Source: Candidatus Lambdaproteobacteria bacterium RIFOXYD2_FULL_56_26
Lineage (GTDB): Bacteria; SAR324; XYD2-FULL-50-16
Reading direction: 5' to 3'
Length of the DNA: 64,000 nucleotides
Assembly (NCBI GenBank): GCA_001783715.1
Contig: MFNF01000046.1
Span: 1-64,000, forward strand
In this document: positions 17,876-30,252 of the stretch, piece after piece
Layout of the letters: every line of letters starts with the position of its first letter
How positions within the stretch are numbered: the stretch's first letter is position 1
Notes under the pieces: model-generated
The model's database searches: none
The model's input: the letters and a program-made list of their open reading frames with translations, nothing else
What the model was told of the DNA's origin: nothing
Translations under genes and position numbers: made by a program

Positions 17876-18702
17876 TACAAAAACTCCTCAATGATCCCGT
17901 TTTTGATCAACTCGAAGGCTTCGTCCACGTCGTCCACAATCTTGAACAACAAAAGGTCCTTTTCGCTGATTACCTGCCACTTGAGCAGCGCCTCGAAGTT
18001 GAGGAAGTCGCCCCAAAATTCCTTCCCGTAAAGCAAGATGGGGATCCGTTTTTGCAGCTTCCCGGTTTGCACCAAGGTCAGAAGTTCAAACAGCTCGTCC
18101 ATGGTCCCAAATCCGCCGGGGAAGACCACCAGCCCTTTGGCCAGGTAGGCGAACCAAAACTTGCGGATAAAAAAGTAATGGAACTCGAAGCTCAACTTGG
18201 CGGTTTGGTAGGGATTGGGGTTCTGCTCAAAGGGCAGGGTAATGTTGAGCCCCACCGAAGGTCCTCCCGCCTCAGCCGCTCCCCGGTTGGCCGCCTCCAT
18301 CATCCCCGGACCGCCGCCCGAGCAGATCAAAAAACGTTTTTCCTTTTGGACGATCCCCATGGACCACTGGGTCAGCTTAAACGCCAACGAGCGGGCCGCC
18401 TCGTAGTAGTAGGACAGCCGAAGGTCCATTTGGGCCCGGTGCAGTTGGGCATGGGTCTCTTCGGTGATCACCTCGCTGCGGGTCATAAACTCTTCAATCG
18501 CCTCCAGGTGCGCTCTGGCATCCTTTTCGGAGACGGACCGGGCGGAGCCAAAAAAGACGATGGTGTTTTTGACCTCTTCTTTGGCGAACTTTTGGCCCGG
18601 AGCGGCAATCTCCGCCAACATGCGCACCTGTCTTGCCTCGGGGCTGCGGAGGAATTCCTCGTCTAAGAAGGTCGAGATTTTGGAGGGGTCTGAATTGCTC
18701 AT
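17875..18702 (-). CDS. LOG-family (TIGR00730-like) Rossmann-fold nucleotide-processing protein
   Basis: Proteins with this signature include cytokinin-activating LOG phosphoribohydrolases and PpnN-like nucleotidases. Here CSGGGPGMMEAANRGA near residue 143 and FPGGFGTMDELFELL near residue 196 are the two conserved loops; the PGGxGTxxE motif carries the catalytic Glu. The protein has about 275 residues if ATG 18702 is the start; AGGAG precedes it closely. A TTG at 18720 is an alternative. It is coupled to the aminotransferase by TAATG. Confidence 0.87.
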   Translation of the reverse strand: MSNSDPSKISTFLDEEFLRSPEARQVRMLAEIAAPGQKFAKEEVKNTIVFFGSARSVSEKDARAHLEAIEEFMTRSEVITEETHAQLHRAQMDLRLSYYYEAARSLAFKLTQWSMGIVQKEKRFLICSGGGPGMMEAANRGAAEAGGPSVGLNITLPFEQNPNPYQTAKLSFEFHYFFIRKFWFAYLAKGLVVFPGGFGTMDELFELLTLVQTGKLQKRIPILLYGKEFWGDFLNFEALLKWQVISEKDLLLFKIVDDVDEAFELIKNGIIEEFL

Positions 18703-18833
18703 GGCTCCTGTATGGGTCAAGCGGGAGCGTCCAATCTAACCGGAAGTGCTTCCCAAGGCAATTGGATTCTTGTTGGCACTTGAGAAATCGGGGGCAATCT
18801 GGCAGAATGTCAAGATAACCTTGGGAGGACCCC

Positions 18834-19283
18834 TTGTCTTCGATCATACAGAACAAAAAAGCCTTTTTTGAATATGAGGTCTTGGACCGCTTCGAGGCGG
18901 GCATTGCCTTGGTCGGCACGGAGGTCAAAAGTCTGCGGGCCGGTAAGGTCAAGATCATCGAGGCCTTCTGCCGGGTCACCAACGACGGCCAACTGGAGCT
19001 GCACCAGTTGGACATCTCCCCCTACGAGTTCGGCAACCAAAACAACCACGACCGCAGCCGGGTCCGAAAACTCTTGATGAAACACTCGGAAATCAGGAAA
19101 CTAGGGCAAATGATCAAGGAAAAGGGGCTGACGTTGATCCCCATTTCCATGTATTTCAAGCGGGGCAAGGTCAAAGTGGAAATCGCCCTGGCCAAGGGCA
19201 AGAAACTGCACGACAAACGGGCGAGCCTCAAGGAAAAAGACACCCAAAGGGAAATCGACCGGGCCATCAAAGGGGGCGGATAA
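18834..19283 (+). CDS. smpB: SsrA-binding protein SmpB
   Basis: SmpB carries tmRNA to stalled ribosomes in trans-translation. The 149-residue protein shows ALVGTEVKSLRAGKV, PYEFGNQNNHDRSRVRKLL and the conserved C-terminal tail of basic residues after LAKGKKLHDKR. The start is a TTG preceded by GGGAGGA. tmRNA is often nearby but is not seen in the following 267 bp. Confidence 0.97.
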   Translation: MSSIIQNKKAFFEYEVLDRFEAGIALVGTEVKSLRAGKVKIIEAFCRVTNDGQLELHQLDISPYEFGNQNNHDRSRVRKLLMKHSEIRKLGQMIKEKGLTLIPISMYFKRGKVKVEIALAKGKKLHDKRASLKEKDTQREIDRAIKGGG

Positions 19284-19550
19284 ACAACCCCCAGCCCTCT
19301 CTGCGCTTGTGCAACCAAAAGTTAGGTTTGGAACCACCCCAACCGCAGAAGGACTTATGGCTTCCCCTAAAGACAACTTCCTGTATTATTCCCGACTTTG
19401 GTTTCAGTCCCAGGTTGGCCAGGGAAGCACCTTTTATCTGCACCTTCCGCCCAGGGATTCCTCAACTTGACTCCAAGATTTGCGCCACACCTCCTTGGGC
19501 CATGCAAAAAACCTTGGAGATAGAGCAACCCTCCAACCCCAACCGACAAT

Positions 19551-19895
19551 ATGCCTAGTTTATCCGGTTTCCTAGCCCTTTTGGTGGCGATTTGCTTTGA
19601 GGTGCTGGGGACAACCGCCCTCAAGCTTTCCGATGGGTTCACCCGGCTTTGGCCTTCTCTCTTGGTAGCGGTCTGTTATGGGGTCAGTTTTTGGCTTTTT
19701 TCCCTGGCCTTACGCAGTCTCCCGGTGGGGGTGGCCTACAGCATCTGGGCCGGTTTGGGGATCGTTCTGGTCAGCTTGGTGGGAGTCTTTTATTTCAAAC
19801 AGCCCCTCGACCTTGCCGGAGTCCTAGGGATGGGCCTGATCCTTTCCGGGGTCTTGGTGCTGCGAATCTTTTCAGGCACCGGGGTGGAACCCTAA
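19551..19895 (+). CDS. Small multidrug resistance (SMR) family transporter
   Basis: The 114-residue protein has four membrane helices and the membrane-embedded Glu in AICFEVLGTTALKLS that all SMR proteins use to couple protons to cation or guanidinium export. AYSIWAGLGIVLVSLVGV is the SMR signature of helix 3. It is more like the EmrE type than the guanidinium exporters, but I cannot fix the substrate. No partner SMR gene lies beside it. Confidence 0.9.
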   Translation: MPSLSGFLALLVAICFEVLGTTALKLSDGFTRLWPSLLVAVCYGVSFWLFSLALRSLPVGVAYSIWAGLGIVLVSLVGVFYFKQPLDLAGVLGMGLILSGVLVLRIFSGTGVEP

Positions 19896-20025
19896 CCTTT
19901 GGATTCCACCTGAGGCAGAACTACTTCTGTTATTTGAACTGGTTACGCCGGAAGGTTTGCGTCCCAGTTTAAAATGTCTTACCTTAGAAAATTATGCTTT
20001 CGGTCTCACCTCCACGGAGCCCCCT

Positions 20026-20814
20026 TTGGCAAAGATTCGCCTGATTCTGGTTGGCCTGCTGTTGGTCTGGGGTCAACCCCTGGTCGCCAAGCCTTTGCCC
20101 CAACCGGAGCGCCTCTTGTACCGGATCAGCTTGGGCGGTTGGTTGACCTTGGGCTACGCCGAGGTCAAAAACAAAGGCCCCTGCCCCCAAACCCCCCACT
20201 GCTTGAGCTTTGAAGCCAGGGCCTGGAACGACGGCTGGGCGCACAGCGTTTACCCGGTGGACGATCTGGTCCAAACCGAATGGGACCCGGTTTTGCGCCA
20301 CACCTTGTGGCACAAAAAGAAACAACAGGAAGGCCGGATCGACCAGGAATATGAGGTCCACTTTGATTACCAGTCCGGCCAAGCCCAATGGACCCAACGG
20401 GGCTTCTCGGCCAACACCAGCGGTGGGCTGGACCAAGGCACCACCAAAGGATTGATCCCAGAACTGCAAGACCCCTTGAGCGCCATTTTCTACGCCCGCA
20501 GTTACCCTGTAGAAGGCAAGCCGGGCATGAAATTTAAGATCGGGGCCTTTGACGACCTCAAAGTCAGCCAAATCGAAATGTCGATCTTACAGGAACAAAC
20601 CTTGGTCCACGAGGTCAACGGCGAGAGCCGGGAGTTCCAGACCCAACTGATCCAGCCCCAATATGAAGGTTCGGGGATGTTCCAACGGAGCGACCGCAAA
20701 CTTTTTATGTGGGTCAGTAAGGGTGCCAGCCGGGTCACCTTGAAGTTCCAGGCCGAAATTGCGGTGGGCTCCATCTGGGCGGAATTGATCGAAGCCGATC
20801 CCTTGATCGACTAG
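20026..20814 (+). CDS. Exported DUF3108-type protein
   Basis: The TTG at 20026 has GGAG six bases upstream and begins a clear signal peptide (LAKIRLILVGLLLVWG, then Ala-Lys), giving 262 residues. The frame is open further upstream but without a better start. The mature part resembles DUF3108: LLYRISLGGWLTLGYAEVK near the start and LQDPLSAIFYARSYP near residue 150. Such proteins are periplasmic or outer-membrane associated beta-rich proteins of unknown role. It stands alone between an SMR gene and yaeQ. Confidence 0.75.
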   Translation: MAKIRLILVGLLLVWGQPLVAKPLPQPERLLYRISLGGWLTLGYAEVKNKGPCPQTPHCLSFEARAWNDGWAHSVYPVDDLVQTEWDPVLRHTLWHKKKQQEGRIDQEYEVHFDYQSGQAQWTQRGFSANTSGGLDQGTTKGLIPELQDPLSAIFYARSYPVEGKPGMKFKIGAFDDLKVSQIEMSILQEQTLVHEVNGESREFQTQLIQPQYEGSGMFQRSDRKLFMWVSKGASRVTLKFQAEIAVGSIWAELIEADPLID

Positions 20815-20929
20815 GCTAGAGGACAACACCCCCGCCTGGACGGCCCTGGGCGGCCATCCTGCCCACCGACTGGACGGCTTGGGCCGATTTGGTTTAGGTT
20901 GCAACCAACCCTTTGCGGAGCGGCAACCG

Positions 20930-21484
20930 ATGGCCCAAAAATCTACGATCTACAAGGCCAACCTTTCGGTGGCCAACATGAACCTCAACCACTACCAAGA
21001 CTACAGCCTGACCTTGGCCCAGCACCCTTCGGAGACCTTGAGCCGGATGATGTTTCGCCTCGCAGTTTTTGCCATTTTGTCCCAAGAGGAACCCCAGTTT
21101 TGCAAGGGAATCAGCTCTGAAGAGGAACCCGATCTTTGGTGTTTGGACCTGACCGGCCAGATCACCCATTGGATTGAACTGGGCCACCCAGAGGAAAAGC
21201 GTCTCCGCCAAGCTTGCGGCAAAGCCAGAAAGGTTTCAATTTTCCCCTACCAAGCCCAAGCATCCAGCCAATGGTTCCAGGGAGCCGAGAAGTCCATGGA
21301 GCGATTTGCCCACCTGGAAGTCACCCAGCTTTCGGTCCTGGAAAAACGGTCCCTGGAAGACTTGGTGCAAAAATCCATGGACCTGAGCTGTACCCTGCAA
21401 GACGACGAACTTTGGTTCAGCGCCCCCCAAGACCGTATCGGCCTCTCCCTTACCCCCCTCAAATCCGCCACACCGGGGAGGTAA
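20930..21484 (+). CDS. yaeQ: YaeQ family protein
   Basis: The 184-residue protein matches YaeQ along its length. It opens KSTIYKANLSVANMNLNHYQ; then come HPSETLSRMMFRLAVFAI, ISSEEEPDLWCLDLTG and IELGHPEEKRLRQACGKA. YaeQ has a PD-(D/E)xK nuclease-like fold; its biological role is not established, though it was once proposed to act on transcription. GGAG precedes the ATG. Confidence 0.93.
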   Translation: MAQKSTIYKANLSVANMNLNHYQDYSLTLAQHPSETLSRMMFRLAVFAILSQEEPQFCKGISSEEEPDLWCLDLTGQITHWIELGHPEEKRLRQACGKARKVSIFPYQAQASSQWFQGAEKSMERFAHLEVTQLSVLEKRSLEDLVQKSMDLSCTLQDDELWFSAPQDRIGLSLTPLKSATPGR

Positions 21485-21712
21485 GGGAAAACAACGGCAT
21501 GACGGTATGTTGCAGGCAGCTGTTTTAGCTCTGGCAGAGCTGAATCCCGTTTTTAAGGAGTTGGGGATCAAAAACAAGTATGGAGCCAGTACAACTTGGA
21601 TGGGGAAACTGGAGTACCGTCTCAAGGCGGGACGAAATGGCGGCTGTCCTGTCTTGGCTCTGGGCATGAAACCAAGCCTTATTGTTGACTTATAACCTAA
21701 GCCGGAGAGGGT
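21485..21712 (+). other. Unexplained interval before the MT-A70 gene
   Basis: The 228 bp hold a 62-codon open frame (21507-21695) with no Shine-Dalgarno and no family I recognise. Composition is more AT-rich than yaeQ. It may be a small gene, a leader or debris from the transfer of the methylase gene. Confidence 0.3.
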
Positions 21713-22342
21713 ATGAACAGCCCCGCCCTTGATTTGATTAAAACGGTTGGCACTCGGAAGTTTCAAACCGTCTTGGCCGACCCTCCCTGGCAGTTCCAAA
21801 ACCGCACCGGCAAGGTAGCCCCGGAGCACCGGAGACTGAGCCGGTATTCTACCCTGACTTTGGACGAAATCAAGGCGTTGCCGGTTTCAAACATCGTTGC
21901 CGACCCAGCCCATCTTTACCTGTGGGTTCCCAATGCACTGCTGCCCGACGGGTTGGCGGTAATGGCCGCTTGGGGGTTTACCTACAAATCCAATTTGATT
22001 TGGCAAAAGGTTCGCAAAGACGGCGAACCGGATGGCAGAGGAGTGGGTTTTTACTTCCGCAACACTACAGAAATTTTGTTGTTTGGGATCAGAGGGAAAA
22101 ACGCCCGCACCTTGGCCCCAGGCAGGAGTCAGGTCAATGTGATCAAATCCCAGAAAAGGGAGCATTCTCGCAAACCGGACGAACAATACCCTTTGATCGA
22201 GTCTTGCAGTTCCGGTCCCAGGATCGAGCTCTTTGCCCGTGGGCCGAGGGCAGGTTGGGCCGTCTGGGGCAACCAATCGGAAGAATACCAACCCAGTTGG
22301 CCGACCTACGCCAACCATTCACAAAAACAAAAGGTAGGCTAA
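21713..22342 (+). CDS. MT-A70-family DNA N6-adenine methyltransferase (orphan)
   Basis: The 209-residue protein has the catalytic DPPW (VLADPPWQFQNRTGK) near residue 23, TLTLDEIKALPV and HLYLWVPNALLPD. RNTTEILLFGIRGK and the C-terminal IELFARGPRAGWAVWGNQ are standard for bacterial and phage MT-A70 methylases. It would methylate adenine in a short DNA site. No endonuclease gene is adjacent, so it is an orphan, probably of phage or island origin. GGAGAGGG precedes the ATG. Confidence 0.9.
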   Translation: MNSPALDLIKTVGTRKFQTVLADPPWQFQNRTGKVAPEHRRLSRYSTLTLDEIKALPVSNIVADPAHLYLWVPNALLPDGLAVMAAWGFTYKSNLIWQKVRKDGEPDGRGVGFYFRNTTEILLFGIRGKNARTLAPGRSQVNVIKSQKREHSRKPDEQYPLIESCSSGPRIELFARGPRAGWAVWGNQSEEYQPSWPTYANHSQKQKVG

Positions 22343-22366
22343 CAGCAGTCCCCCCCAAAAAAACAA

Positions 22367-22398
22367 CCCCCTACCTCAGGGTGAACTTGGGTGGGGGG
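22367..22398. terminator. Terminator between the MT-A70 gene and valS
   Basis: CCCCCTACC (22367-22375) pairs with GGGTGGGGG (22389-22397) with one mismatch. On the minus strand it is followed by TTGTTTTTTT, a good valS terminator. Confidence 0.65.
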
Positions 22399-22403
22399 AA
22401 GGG

Positions 22404-24875
22404 TTAGGCTTTGGGGGTGGCGGTGACGGTGGCGCTCAGGGGGCCTTCGGTGAGGGTCAGTTTGGTGGCCCGGACGGCACTGGCGATTTCCACCTCAAAG
22501 GCACGAGCCAAAACCAAGGTTTGTGCTGGAGCGCTCAGCTCCACCCGTTCCACCTTGGTGGCAATGCCGATCTGGGATTCGATCTTGGCCTTACGGATCA
22601 AGCTCAAAACCTCGGCCACTGCGTCCCCTTGGGCCAAATCCACTTCGCTGTACCCCTTCCCGGACTTCTGGGGCCATGCGGCCACATGGATGCTCTCTGG
22701 ACCGCCAACGGTTTCCTTAAAAAAGCCCTGGTAGATATGCTCGGTCACAAAGGGCAGGATCGGGGCAAAGAGTTTGACCAAGGTGTAGAGCACTTCGATA
22801 GCCACGGCCTTACCAGCCTGGATCTGGGCCTCGCTGTAGCTCTGGTCGGTCTCGGGGTTGTTCCAAAGCCGAAACTTGATCATCTCCAGGTAGTTGTCGC
22901 AATAACTGTCCCAGAAAAACCGCTCCACCAGCCGCAAGGCGTTGGAGTAGTCGTAGGTTTCAAAATGTTTGCCCGCCGATTGGACCACCTGGTCACAAGC
23001 GCCCAAGAGCCACCGGTCCACCGGCATCAAACCCGCCTCGTCCCAACCTGGTTTGAACCCTTCCCCAACACTTTGGGACAAAAATCGCACCGAGTTGTAC
23101 AGCTTGTTGAGCAGCTTTTGGCCGTTTTTGACCTCAATCTCGTTGTACCGCAGGTCGTTGCCCAAGGTGCCCAAGGCCGACCAATACCGGAGCGCATCGG
23201 CACTGAACTTTTGGACGATCTCCGCCGGGTCCTGGTAGTTGCCTTTGGACTTGCTGATCTTGTGTCCCGCTTGGTCCAGGCCCCAGCCGCTGACCACAAT
23301 GTCCTTCCAAGGCAGACTGTTGGCGTGGAAGTGGCTTTTGGCGACCGTATAAAAAGCCCAGGTGCGGATGATCTCAAATCCTTGGACCCGAATGCTCATC
23401 GGGAACAGCCCCGGACGTTCGGCCTCCCATTGCCCTTTGTCGTTCAGGGCCATTCCGGCGTTGATCTGGGGGGTCAGGCTGCTGGTCATCCAGGTATCAA
23501 ACACGTCCTCTTCGGGCCGAAAACTGCCGGACCCGCAAACCGGACAGGATTCCAGGGCAGGCCCTTGGGCGGTGGGGTCCACCGGCAACTCGCCGGGTTC
23601 GGCGTAGTGGACATAAGCACAGTCGTTGCAATACCAAACCGGAATCGGCACCCCATAAAACCTTTGGCGGCTGATACACCAATCCCACTTGAGCCCTTCG
23701 ACCCAATGGTCGTAACGTTTCTGGAAATATTCGGGGAACCAGTTGAGTTCATTGGCCCGGTCCAAAAAGGCTTCCTTGTGGTCGATCAGGTCGATGAACC
23801 ATTGCAGGTGGGGGATGTATTCCACCGGCGTGCCGCTGCGCTCGGACACCGAAACCCGCTGGAGGGTTTGCTTTTGGCCCTTCAAGGCCCCGGTTTCTTC
23901 CAGCTTGGCCAGGATAGCCGCCCTGGCTTTGGTCACGTGCTGCCCTTCAAACTCCCCGGCCAAACGGTTGAGGATGCCCTTTTCATTGAGCACCACCCGG
24001 CTCATCAATTTGTATTTTTTCCATTTGGCGATGTCTTCGGGGTCCCCGAAGGTACAAACCATCATCAACCCGGTGCCAAAGTCCTTTTCCACCGATTCAT
24101 CGGCCAAGATGGGGACTTCGTAGCCAAACAACGGGACCTTGGCCTTTTTGCCCAACAAGGACTGAAACCTTTCGTCTTCAGGGTGGCAAAAGAGAGCGAC
24201 ACAGGCGGGGATCAGTTCGGGCCTAGTGGTGGAAATCACCAGCTCTTGGCCCCCTTCAACGGCAGTGAAGGCCACATCGTTGAGCATCCCGTTGCGCTCG
24301 ATCGCCTCAATGTCCGCTTGGGCCAAGGCAGTTTGCATGGAGATGTCCCACATGATCGGGTCTTTTTTGCGCCCAACCAGTCCCTTTTTGACCAGATCCA
24401 AAAAGCTGGACTGGGCCACCTTGGTGGGGCCTTTGCCGATGGTGTTGTACTCCAGGCTCCAATCAACACTGATCCCCAACATCCGCCAAAAACGCCGGTA
24501 ACTCTCGGCGACCTCTTTGGTTTCTTTGATGCAAAGTTCCACAAAGTCGGGCCGGGTGATCTTGCTTTTGTCGATGTTGTACTTCTTTTCGACATACCGC
24601 TCGGTGGGCAGGCCGTTGTCGTCAAAGCCCATGGGGTAATAACAGTTGAACCCGGACATCCGTTTTTGGCGAACCAGGATCTCCGCCTGGGAATAGCTCA
24701 TGGCGTGGCCCACATGCAGGTGAGCGGCGGAAGCGTAGGGTGGTGGGGTGTCAACGCTGAACAGGGGCTTGGTGGAGTTGGGGTCGTATTTGTAAATCCC
24801 CAACTCGTCCCAAAACTGGGACCAACGGGCTTCTGCTTCCTGGTGTTCGTAGCGTTTGGCTTCCAAAAGGTTCAT
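22404..24875 (-). CDS. valS: Valyl-tRNA synthetase, rickettsial/archaeal type
   Basis: The enzyme charges tRNA-Val. HLHVGHAMSYSQ is the HIGH motif and KISKSKGN the KMSKS motif. GFDDNGLPTERYVEKKY and ALAQADIE are the signatures of the short rickettsial/archaeal ValS. The common bacterial ValS has a GTDHAGIATQ-type sequence at that place. A zinc knuckle is seen (YCNDCAYVHY and ESCPVCGSGSF). I chose ATG 24875 (MNLLEAKRYEH) because family similarity begins there, giving 823 residues; the frame is open to 25070 without homology. No Shine-Dalgarno is clear. Confidence 0.93.
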   Translation of the reverse strand: MNLLEAKRYEHQEAEARWSQFWDELGIYKYDPNSTKPLFSVDTPPPYASAAHLHVGHAMSYSQAEILVRQKRMSGFNCYYPMGFDDNGLPTERYVEKKYNIDKSKITRPDFVELCIKETKEVAESYRRFWRMLGISVDWSLEYNTIGKGPTKVAQSSFLDLVKKGLVGRKKDPIMWDISMQTALAQADIEAIERNGMLNDVAFTAVEGGQELVISTTRPELIPACVALFCHPEDERFQSLLGKKAKVPLFGYEVPILADESVEKDFGTGLMMVCTFGDPEDIAKWKKYKLMSRVVLNEKGILNRLAGEFEGQHVTKARAAILAKLEETGALKGQKQTLQRVSVSERSGTPVEYIPHLQWFIDLIDHKEAFLDRANELNWFPEYFQKRYDHWVEGLKWDWCISRQRFYGVPIPVWYCNDCAYVHYAEPGELPVDPTAQGPALESCPVCGSGSFRPEEDVFDTWMTSSLTPQINAGMALNDKGQWEAERPGLFPMSIRVQGFEIIRTWAFYTVAKSHFHANSLPWKDIVVSGWGLDQAGHKISKSKGNYQDPAEIVQKFSADALRYWSALGTLGNDLRYNEIEVKNGQKLLNKLYNSVRFLSQSVGEGFKPGWDEAGLMPVDRWLLGACDQVVQSAGKHFETYDYSNALRLVERFFWDSYCDNYLEMIKFRLWNNPETDQSYSEAQIQAGKAVAIEVLYTLVKLFAPILPFVTEHIYQGFFKETVGGPESIHVAAWPQKSGKGYSEVDLAQGDAVAEVLSLIRKAKIESQIGIATKVERVELSAPAQTLVLARAFEVEIASAVRATKLTLTEGPLSATVTATPKA

Positions 24876-25128
24876 GTCAACCGGCAGTTGGGGGAGGTCA
24901 TCTTTTTGGGTCGAAGAGAAAACATGCCCAGCAATGGCAGAATCGGCCCGATTTGTAAAGCCGCCCCAAGGGTCAAGGGCCTTGGTTTTTTCGACCCACC
25001 CAAGCCCCGCCCCCTGGGTCCACAAAAACTTGCCTCGAACGCTTAACATTGCGAGACTGACCCAAATCAATTAACTTCAACGGGCAGTCTTCCAAGTAAG
25101 GAGGCCTCTCCCGTCCAACCAAAGCAAC

Positions 25129-28377
<3,249 letters not shown>

Positions 28378-28457
28378 CTTAACATTTTCCCCAAGGCCAT
28401 GTTACGATTCGCTACCTCTTGCCCCCACCTCTGCAAAGCCAATAGGGACCTCTGAAC

Positions 28458-28868
28458 ATGACCCGTCCGAAAATTTTGATCGTTGACGACAACCAAGTGA
28501 ATCGCTCCCTCTTGGAGCACCTTTTGGGACCTTATGGTGACTGCTTTTTCGCCGCCAACGGCAAGGACGCTTTGCTCAGTTTTGAGGACCACCACCAGCA
28601 AGGGAAACCGCTGGACCTGATCTTCATGGACATCATGATGCCGGTATTGAGCGGCATTGATGCGGTCCGGGCGATCCGGGAATGGGAGCACCAGGAAAAG
28701 ACCCAAAAGGAAGTGGAAATCGTCATCATCTCTGCGCTCAAGGAGGGGGAGGACAAAAAATCCGCCCAAGAGGCAGGGGCCAAACATTATCTGGTGAAGC
28801 CCTTCAAGGAGCAGGTGATCTACAACCTTCTGTCCCAACTGGGATACCTTTCCCCCAAAAAGGCATGA
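28458..28868 (+). CDS. Single-domain response regulator
   Basis: The 136-residue receiver has ILIVDDNQVN, the phospho-acceptor Asp in LIFMDIMMP and Lys in YLVKPF. No output domain follows, so it acts by protein contact or as a relay step. It begins 80 bp after the hybrid kinase and its stop overlaps the start of the receiver-kinase gene (ATGA). Confidence 0.92.
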   Translation: MTRPKILIVDDNQVNRSLLEHLLGPYGDCFFAANGKDALLSFEDHHQQGKPLDLIFMDIMMPVLSGIDAVRAIREWEHQEKTQKEVEIVIISALKEGEDKKSAQEAGAKHYLVKPFKEQVIYNLLSQLGYLSPKKA

Positions 28869-29962
28869 CCCAAGCGCCGATCTTGATCATTGACGACAAC
28901 CCCAAAAACGTACAGCTTGCCGCCCAAAGTCTGGCCGGAATCGGCAGGCCCCTGGCCTTTGCCCAGAACGGCACGGATGCGATTTCCCAAGCCGGTTTGT
29001 TGCAACCGGACCTGATCCTCTTGGACGTTATGATGCCGGGCATGGACGGGTTTGAGGTCTGCAAAGCCCTCAAGCAGGACCCCAAAACCCAGTCGATCCC
29101 GATCATCTTCTTAACCGCCAAGAGCGATGCGGAAAGCCTCACCAAGGGGTTTGAGGTCGGTGGTGTGGACTATGTAGCCAAACCCTTTTTGCCCGCCGAG
29201 TTGCGGGCTCGGGTGGAAACCCATCTGGCCCTGCGCCAAACCACCCAAGCTCTGCTGGAGTCCAACCAAACCAAGGACCGCTTTTTTTCGATCATCTCCC
29301 ATGACCTCAAGGTCCCTTTTAACGGCTTGATCGGCATTGCCAACCTGTTAGTTGAGGAGTTTGACCAACTGACCAAAGAGGAGATGTTGCCCTTTTTGGA
29401 AGGGTTACAAAAGTCGGCCCAATATGGCTTTCACCTGTTGGTCCAACTGCTGGATTGGTCTCGGACCCAAACCGGCCACATCCAATGGGAGCCCAGCTCC
29501 ATAGACCTGACCCAAGTCGGCCAGGAAACCTTGGGGCTGCTCAGGGAAGCTGCGGTGCAAAAAAAAATCACCTTGAGCCTGGAGTTGGGTGAAACCACCC
29601 CAGTCCAGGCCGACCACAAGATGATCCAAACCATTTTGCGCAATCTGGTTTCCAACGCCATCAAATTCACCCCCAACGGTGGGCAGGTCATTCTGGGCGC
29701 TTCGGCCTCTGAGGCAGGATGGTCGGTGTATGTAAAGGACACGGGAGTAGGGATTTCAGAGAATAACTTGCAAAAGTTGTTTTTGCTCGACCAGCAATTT
29801 TACACCGCCGGGACCGCCGGAGAGGAGGGCACGGGCCTGGGTCTGTTGCTCTGTCATGAGTTTGCCAAAGCCCACGGCACAAGGCTGGCGGTGGAATCCA
29901 CGGTGGGCCAGGGGACCCGGTTTTCCTTTACCCTGCCCTTCGCTGCTCCACCCCAAGACTGA
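28865..29962 (+). CDS. Receiver-histidine kinase (REC-HisKA-HATPase)
   Basis: The ATG at 28865 overlaps the preceding stop, giving 365 residues. The N-terminal receiver has ILIIDDNPKNV, LILLDVMMPGMDG and YVAKPF. The kinase core follows with the His in FFSIISHDLKVPFNGLIG near 142, LVSNAIKFTPNGG, DTGVGISENN and GTGLGLLL. It has no membrane segment. The receiver may be fed by the upstream hybrid kinase. Frame continuity upstream of 28865 overlaps the receiver gene and is not coding. Confidence 0.92.
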   Translation: MTQAPILIIDDNPKNVQLAAQSLAGIGRPLAFAQNGTDAISQAGLLQPDLILLDVMMPGMDGFEVCKALKQDPKTQSIPIIFLTAKSDAESLTKGFEVGGVDYVAKPFLPAELRARVETHLALRQTTQALLESNQTKDRFFSIISHDLKVPFNGLIGIANLLVEEFDQLTKEEMLPFLEGLQKSAQYGFHLLVQLLDWSRTQTGHIQWEPSSIDLTQVGQETLGLLREAAVQKKITLSLELGETTPVQADHKMIQTILRNLVSNAIKFTPNGGQVILGASASEAGWSVYVKDTGVGISENNLQKLFLLDQQFYTAGTAGEEGTGLGLLLCHEFAKAHGTRLAVESTVGQGTRFSFTLPFAAPPQD

Positions 29963-29966
29963 GGGG

Positions 29967-30200
29967 CTACCCGAGTTTTTTGTGGGTTCCATCGCAAAAA
30001 GGGAACTTTGCCGATTGGCCACAACGGCAAACAAAATAGTCTTTGGTTTCCTCAAAGGTATGGTGGACCGAATGGAGGCCTGTGCCTTTGTGACTGCTGT
30101 CGCAAAAGGGCATTTCCTTGGAAAGGCCGCAACGACAGAATTTCCTGGTTTCTTGTGCCTCAAAGTGAAGCTTCAGCGGTCCAGTCTTTTCCCACCCCAT
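29967..30200 (-). CDS. Two-site CDGSH iron-sulfur protein
   Basis: The 77-residue protein has two CDGSH-type 2Fe-2S sites: CRCGLSKEMPFCDSSH (the usual G is S) and CRCGQSAKFPFCDGTH. Each has the three Cys and one His that ligate the cluster. The tandem layout is that of CISD3/MiNT and many small bacterial proteins. Its role is likely redox or cluster transfer. It converges with the receiver-kinase gene, 4 bp away, and follows the receiver-GGDEF gene by 52 bp on the same strand. Confidence 0.92.
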   Translation of the reverse strand: MGWEKTGPLKLHFEAQETRKFCRCGLSKEMPFCDSSHKGTGLHSVHHTFEETKDYFVCRCGQSAKFPFCDGTHKKLG

Positions 30201-30252
30201 GGGGCCTCCCCTGTTTCACAAACGTTAGGTGAATCCTTCCCACCAAAAGCGC

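Noticed and set aside
19284-19550. tmRNA gene after smpB
   Set aside because: No tRNA-like ends, no tag-peptide frame and the gap is only 267 bp.
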